Origin: Haplosporangium gracile | Taxonomy: Eukaryota; Mortierellomycota; Mortierellomycetes; Mortierellales; Mortierellaceae | NCBI GenBank assembly: GCA_015499985.1 | Contig: JAAAUF010000591.1 | Coordinates: 15,277-26,470, forward strand | Reading direction: 5' to 3' | DNA: 11,194 bases | Part shown: positions 8,593 to 11,194 of the stretch, piece by piece | How positions within the stretch are numbered: position 1 is the first letter of the stretch | Layout: each line of letters starts with the position of its first letter | Translations under genes and position numbers: made by a program | Notes under the pieces: generated by a model | What the model was told of the DNA's origin: nothing | The model's database searches: none | What the model saw: only the letters and a program-made list of their open reading frames with translations

Positions 8593-8948
8593 GTTGGCTC
8601 CTGCTTTTTCTGACTTTTTGTTCTTCATTTTGAACTGGAAGCCTTCGGCATACTCAGGTACACCATCGTCTTCCCACCAGTCCGGAGTCCGTTCAGATCC
8701 TTTCCTTTCGCCACGTTATGTACCGCCAAGTGATGCAGAAAGCAATCCAGAGCACGCCCTGTCCACGAGTCCGCCAGACCTCCGCTGTTGTAGCCCAACA
8801 CCCGACCACCGGCCGACAGATCGTCTAACGGCGTAAACAGTACATAACGGATCGATTTGTGGATCAAATATCCTCGACAGCAACAACATTCGGGGTCTAC
8901 TTCACTGTTAGCACTCCCTTTTCCGCCATCCACCTCGATCAACACCAA
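8563..8948 (-). pseudogene. Unrecognised protein-like minus-strand frames in the nested insertion
   Basis: An open frame 8948-8625 reads in part LDDLSAGGRVLGYNSGGLAD and ALDCFLHHLAVHNVAKGKDL. A second frame, open 8715-8566, reads PDWWEDDGVPEYAEGFQFK followed by a Lys-rich run. One frameshift near 8700 would join them. Composition looks like genuine protein, not random antisense, but I recognise no domain. It could be a transposase remnant or a captured host fragment. Confidence 0.3.
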
Positions 8949-9467
8949 TATGCGGTCTCCTTGGAACTATCCCAGTTGTTCTTCAGAGAACCCAGTCCTT
9001 TATGCTCTCGGTGCCATTTGGCTAATATAGATCCCCACTTTATTACCCTTTTCACCACCCTTTTCATGTTTACTATTTGTAGAATTGAGGCTTCCCATAA
9101 CCCACGCACTATCTTTCGTGTCTTCTTCCCTTGCCTACTTTGGAATCACGATATCTCTCTGGTCCTATTTTGGTAAGCGCCCTGAGACCCCTTTTCAGCG
9201 CGCATGAGCCTTATCTTCTTGTTATTAGTAATAGTTCCCTTTATTTATCATTGGATTTCCCATCTTCCGCTAAGTAGAAATACTCGTGCTACCCGTCGTT
9301 ATCCTTCCTTCGTTTGGCTTCTTCCTTACGTACCTTTTTGGTTTCCAAGTCCTTCCGATCTTCACCGGGTAAGAACCTAAATCCCTCTTTTCGACGGGTA
9401 TATGCCCATAGTTCGTAGTAGCGTAATGGTTAGTTCTTTTTCATTAACAGATAGTATCCTTCGTTAT
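8576..9467. repeat. 13-bp inverted repeat near both edges of the nested insertion
   Basis: ATAACGAAGGATA at 8576-8588 recurs inverted as TATCCTTCGTTAT at 9455-9467, 892 bp outside to outside. The match is perfect. I see no flanking target duplication next to these ends. By my rough estimate about one 13-bp inverted match is expected by chance in a window this size, so its position at both edges is the only reason to suspect terminal repeats. Confidence 0.35.
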
Positions 9468-9474
9468 AGACCCA
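9241..9474 (-). pseudogene. Broken minus-strand coding fragment, Lys/Glu-rich
   Basis: A single minus-strand frame from 9474 to 9241 (78 codons) has only two internal stops before a terminal TAA. It reads WVYNEGYYLLMKKN, then after a stop YYELWAYTRRKEGFRFLPGE and DRKDLETKKVRKEEAKRRKD. The charged composition and consistent frame suggest a decayed gene on the same strand as the fragment at 8563-8948, perhaps its upstream part. No family recognised. Confidence 0.3.
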
Positions 9475-9486
9475 CTTCACGACACC

Positions 9487-9759
9487 AGCAGCACGACCAA
9501 AACCTCGGCCCACACTCATAATTTGATCAAAGAACGACAAGCCAAATGGGACCAGTATCCTCCTCACTTTTCCTTCGCATACAATCTCTCCTCCCACTCT
9601 CATTCCAAGACACTCCTTTCTTTTTTCGCACATGACCGCGATCCTCGCCATCCCCTCAACACTATCTCCTCCCTCAACATTTCCTCCACACTCGACAGTA
9701 ACATTGCCTCTCATATATTCCATCGACAGTTCTTCACTTCTTGGATCAAAGCTGTTGAG
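9487..9759 (+). pseudogene. Ty3/gypsy integrase, post-core segment
   Basis: Integrase resumes here: KERQAKWDQYPPHFSFAYN (from about 9526) is the conserved Trp-Asp/Phe-Ala-Tyr-Asn region after the DD35E core, followed by FFAHDRDPRHPL and LDSNIASHIFHRQFFTSW. The frame is open to Glu at 9757-9759, after which similarity is lost for 143 nt. The 40 nt before 9526 are in frame but do not show clear integrase motifs, so the left limit is uncertain. Confidence 0.8.
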
Positions 9760-9902
9760 GTTAGGTGCTGTAATAGAACAGCAACCCTTTTTAATTGACG
9801 AACTCAGAATTGAATGTGGTTTGACAGGACCATATAATGGCCCTGTCTCTGCCAACCTGAATAAAAACACTTTTCTTTCCCGTCTTTCACTTCCCATAAC
9901 TG
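9760..9902. mobile_element. 143-nt insertion with a central palindrome
   Basis: The integrase reads SWIKAVE to 9759 and picks up as EFFKAQSATALTQELN at 9903; the block between belongs to neither frame and shifts the register. At its middle (9823-9847) is a 25-nt near-perfect palindrome with GACAGG and CCTGTC arms around CCAT-ATA-ATGG. The ends carry GTTA and TAAC in inverted orientation. The size and central symmetry suggest a small non-autonomous or foldback element, but no convincing target duplication is visible. Confidence 0.45.
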
Positions 9903-10244
9903 GAATTCTTCAAAGCACAGTCGGCTACTGCCCTTACCCAAGAGCTGAACACCCCCCGCCCCTCTGAACCCTCTGACTGGCAGATCGGCATGGCAGTCTG
10001 GATGTACACCCCCCCTTCGACATCAGCTCTCATCTCCGCCAAGTTCCGCAAAGGATGGATCGGCCCATGCCGCATCATCTTCATCTGTTCGCACGATCTC
10101 CGCGACCTCATCGATCCACAGCAGCAGCGCCAGTTTAGGATCCACGTTAACCGTCTCAAGCCGTTTTACGACCGCATTGGCGCCACCCCTGAGCCCACCG
10201 GCGTCACCATCGTCGACCCTGCATCCATCCCTCTGCTCGAGTAG
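9903..10244 (+). pseudogene. Ty3/gypsy integrase C-terminal GPY/F-type module
   Basis: One open frame of 113 codons ends at TAG 10242-10244. It reads EFFKAQSATALTQELN, then SDWQIGMAVWMYTPPSTSAL, then AKFRKGWIGPCRI, the small beta-barrel with the GP(Y/F)-like motif that follows the core in many Ty3/gypsy integrases, and RIHVNRLKPFYDRIG. The tail is short with no clear chromodomain. It is the least damaged part of the element. Confidence 0.85.
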
Positions 10245-10912
10245 GTCTATAACCCACTCCGGTAGTAATCAGGTTCTTGTTCCTCTTCTGCTTTGTATTC
10301 TTTCATCCCCATTACTTCCTTTTAATTTTTTTCCTTCTCGCCCGCCAAGCACAGTTTTCTTATTTTTCCCTCCCCGTCCCTTACCTCCCTTCTTCGTGTT
10401 ACACAAGCTTTTGCCTTTTCCTTTTTTTTGCCTTCCCCTCTTCTTTTTTTCTTTTCTTTCCTTCTTTTCCTTACATCCCCCATTCCCATTGGTCCATCCT
10501 TCCTCATCCATCTCCCACTTCATCCCCTACCACTTCCACCCTACATCTCACGACAACAACGTCCTTCTCTCCTATCCTTGTCCTTTTCTCTCTTTTTGGT
10601 TTCACCGTATCCTCTCTCCAGCTGCTTCCTTTACTACCCCTCCACCCATTTCGACTTTACCCTCCCACCATCTCGAATGATCTGATTGGTCCATCCACAT
10701 CAGCTCATTTCTTCCCATTCACCATTGACCTCCTCCATTTCGCTTCCTCATTCCTTTAACCACCATTTACTATTCCATTTTTTTTTACCTTTTCCCTCTC
10801 TCTCCTCCTCCTCAACCTCCCCTTCTCTTCAACTCTCACCTCACATTACCCTCACTCCAACCGTTCACACTGTTCCACAACACCTTCTTCTCCCCTCATT
10901 ACCACCAACACA
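10245..10912. other. Long pyrimidine-biased tract
   Basis: About 670 nt in which the plus strand is overwhelmingly C and T, with many T and C runs, between the end of pol and the ATG at 10913. Open frames here are Ser/Pro/Phe/Leu-rich artefacts of composition on one strand and Lys/Arg/Gly/Glu-rich on the other. The last 100 nt look like a fungal pyrimidine-rich leader. There is no LTR or polypurine tract of the element on the plus strand, and no RNA gene is seen. Confidence 0.7.
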
Positions 10913-11002
10913 ATGACCGCCATCCGCCCTCACCCCTCAACCTCTGTCAAGTCCATCGGCACCTCTCGTCGATCCAGCCTGGCCTTAGACGCCCCAGTGT
11001 GA
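10913..11002 (+). CDS. Possible first exon of a gene running off the window
   Basis: The ATG at 10913 is in good context (ACACAATGACC) after a pyrimidine-rich leader and opens a 29-residue frame, MTAIRPHPSTSVKSIGTSRR then SSLALDAPV, ending at TGA 11000-11002. The Ser/Arg-rich start and leader look like a real fungal gene. In the next frame the sequence continues QCDEVNGD to a GTGAGT donor at 11021, so a one-base change or different splicing would extend it. It may be a broken or mis-assembled gene start. Product unknown. Confidence 0.3.
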   Translation: MTAIRPHPSTSVKSIGTSRRSSLALDAPV

Positions 11003-11019
11003 TGAGGTCAATGGGGATC
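10994..11019 (+). repeat. 26-nt segment similar to 8484-8509
   Basis: 21 of 26 bases match the left edge of the nested insertion. In the shared frame both encode QC-(G/D)-(D/E)-V-N-G-D, and four of the five differences are at third codon positions, three of them silent. Both copies are followed by TGTGAGTT: immediately here, and after 36 extra nt (12 codons) in the other copy. This pattern fits two related coding sequences, though the match is short. Confidence 0.45.
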
Positions 11020-11194
11020 TGTGAGTTGGGTAGTTTAGTGGCTTTTTATCATATTGTGACTATTTTTGTTAGTGGTAGGAGCAATAAAACTGAGAAGGAG
11101 GCGAAGACGGTTCTTGAGCTGTCTCTTCCAAATTTTCCCCTTGATCCATTCTTTTGACGTGTTTCCTTTGAACAAACACCTTCGAAAGCAGGGT
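11003..11194 (+). other. Right end of window, no supported gene
   Basis: It contains a GTGAGT donor-like site at 11021-11026, possible acceptors TTAG and GTAG near 11070-11080, then a purine-rich stretch GAGAAGGAGGCGAAGACGG that could begin another exon. Too little sequence remains to decide. Confidence 0.3.

Larger units (their letters stand above)
8474..9486. mobile_element. About 1-kb nested insertion splitting the integrase gene
   Basis: The integrase reads RNMIVSYLE up to 8473 and resumes with KERQAKWDQYPPHFSFAYN from about 9526; in intact elements these parts are close together. The edges are approximate: left 8474-8486, right 9470-9522. The inside is unlike pol. It contains coding-like sequence at the left edge on the plus strand (8482-8546), protein-like but broken frames on the minus strand (8563-8948 and 9241-9474), and a 13-bp inverted repeat at 8576-8588 and 9455-9467. 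I cannot assign a transposon family. Confidence 0.65.
6623..10244 (+). mobile_element. Degenerate Ty3/gypsy retrotransposon (pol only)
   Basis: The order reverse transcriptase, RNase H, integrase is that of Ty3/gypsy (Metaviridae) and differs from Ty1/copia, where integrase precedes reverse transcriptase. Domains are readable across at least six frame changes and three insertions (100 nt at 7894-7993, about 1 kb between 8474 and 9486, 143 nt at 9760-9902), so it cannot be autonomous as given. The pol reading ends at TAG 10242-10244. No LTR pair, gag, protease or primer-binding site was found inside the window. It lies in a gene-poor gap and may have disrupted a neighbour. Confidence 0.9.

Noticed and set aside
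9415..9445. tRNA-like A box (TAGCGTAATGGTTAG), suggesting a tRNA or SINE
   Set aside because: There is no B box of the GGTTCGA type at the right distance and no cloverleaf; a similar TAGTTTAGTGG at 11031 also lacks a B box.
9430..9897. 155-codon minus-strand ORF across the right edge of the nested insertion
   Set aside because: Most of it is antisense to the integrase segment at 9526-9759; only its last part, inside the insertion, looks protein-like and is annotated separately.
9464..10253. 10-bp inverted match GGTCTATAAC (10244-10253) to 9464-9473
   Set aside because: Matches this short are expected many times by chance in 11 kb, and no flanking similarity extends it.
10177..10759. Open frames rich in Ser, Pro, Phe and Leu (plus) or Lys and Arg (minus)
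   Set aside because: They follow from the extreme pyrimidine bias, which removes stop codons; no motif is seen.
1..11194. CRISPR array, bacterial operon or phage module
   Set aside because: There is no spaced repeat array, no ribosome-binding sites, and genes have spliceosomal introns; the window is eukaryotic.

Overview
The window looks like nuclear DNA from an early-diverging filamentous fungus. Mucoromycota, perhaps Mortierellomycota, is my best guess, but it rests only on gene style and is not proven. The signs are spliceosomal introns of about 100-180 nt with GTAAGT/GTATGT-type donors and CTAAC-like branch points, TATA boxes about 110-140 nt upstream of start codons, pyrimidine-rich leaders, and a chromosome-type Ty3/gypsy retrotransposon relic.

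Layout: (1) 1-4350 holds one complete multi-exon plus-strand gene for a major facilitator superfamily (MFS) transporter of the fungal YCR023C / plant ZIF-like type. It has a long disordered N-terminus and a very long central loop. (2) 4350-5080 holds a convergent minus-strand single-exon gene for an unrecognised 170-residue protein, with charged helices, a cysteine cluster and an E/Q-rich tail. (3) 5080-6600 is mostly noncoding, with a 22-bp tandem duplication, a weak possible gene start at 6114 and three short direct repeats. (4) About 6620-10244 is a broken Ty3/gypsy pol gene: reverse transcriptase, RNase H, integrase zinc finger, DD35E core and the GPY/F-type C-terminal module are all readable. 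It is disrupted by frameshifts at homopolymers, a 100-nt insertion in the zinc finger, a roughly 1-kb nested insertion after the catalytic core, and a 143-nt insertion with a central palindrome. No LTRs, gag or protease were found. (5) 10245-10912 is about 670 nt of strongly pyrimidine-biased DNA. It leads to a possible gene start at 10913 whose short ORF stops at a sequence resembling the left edge of the 1-kb insertion.

The two complete genes are convergent neighbours with no visible functional link. The transporter is the only gene whose role can be named. The retroelement is a decayed, nested transposon patch. I see no clear new biological system. The best leads are the nested insertion (8484-9480), its coding-like similarity to the right window end, and the small palindromic insertion at 9760-9902.
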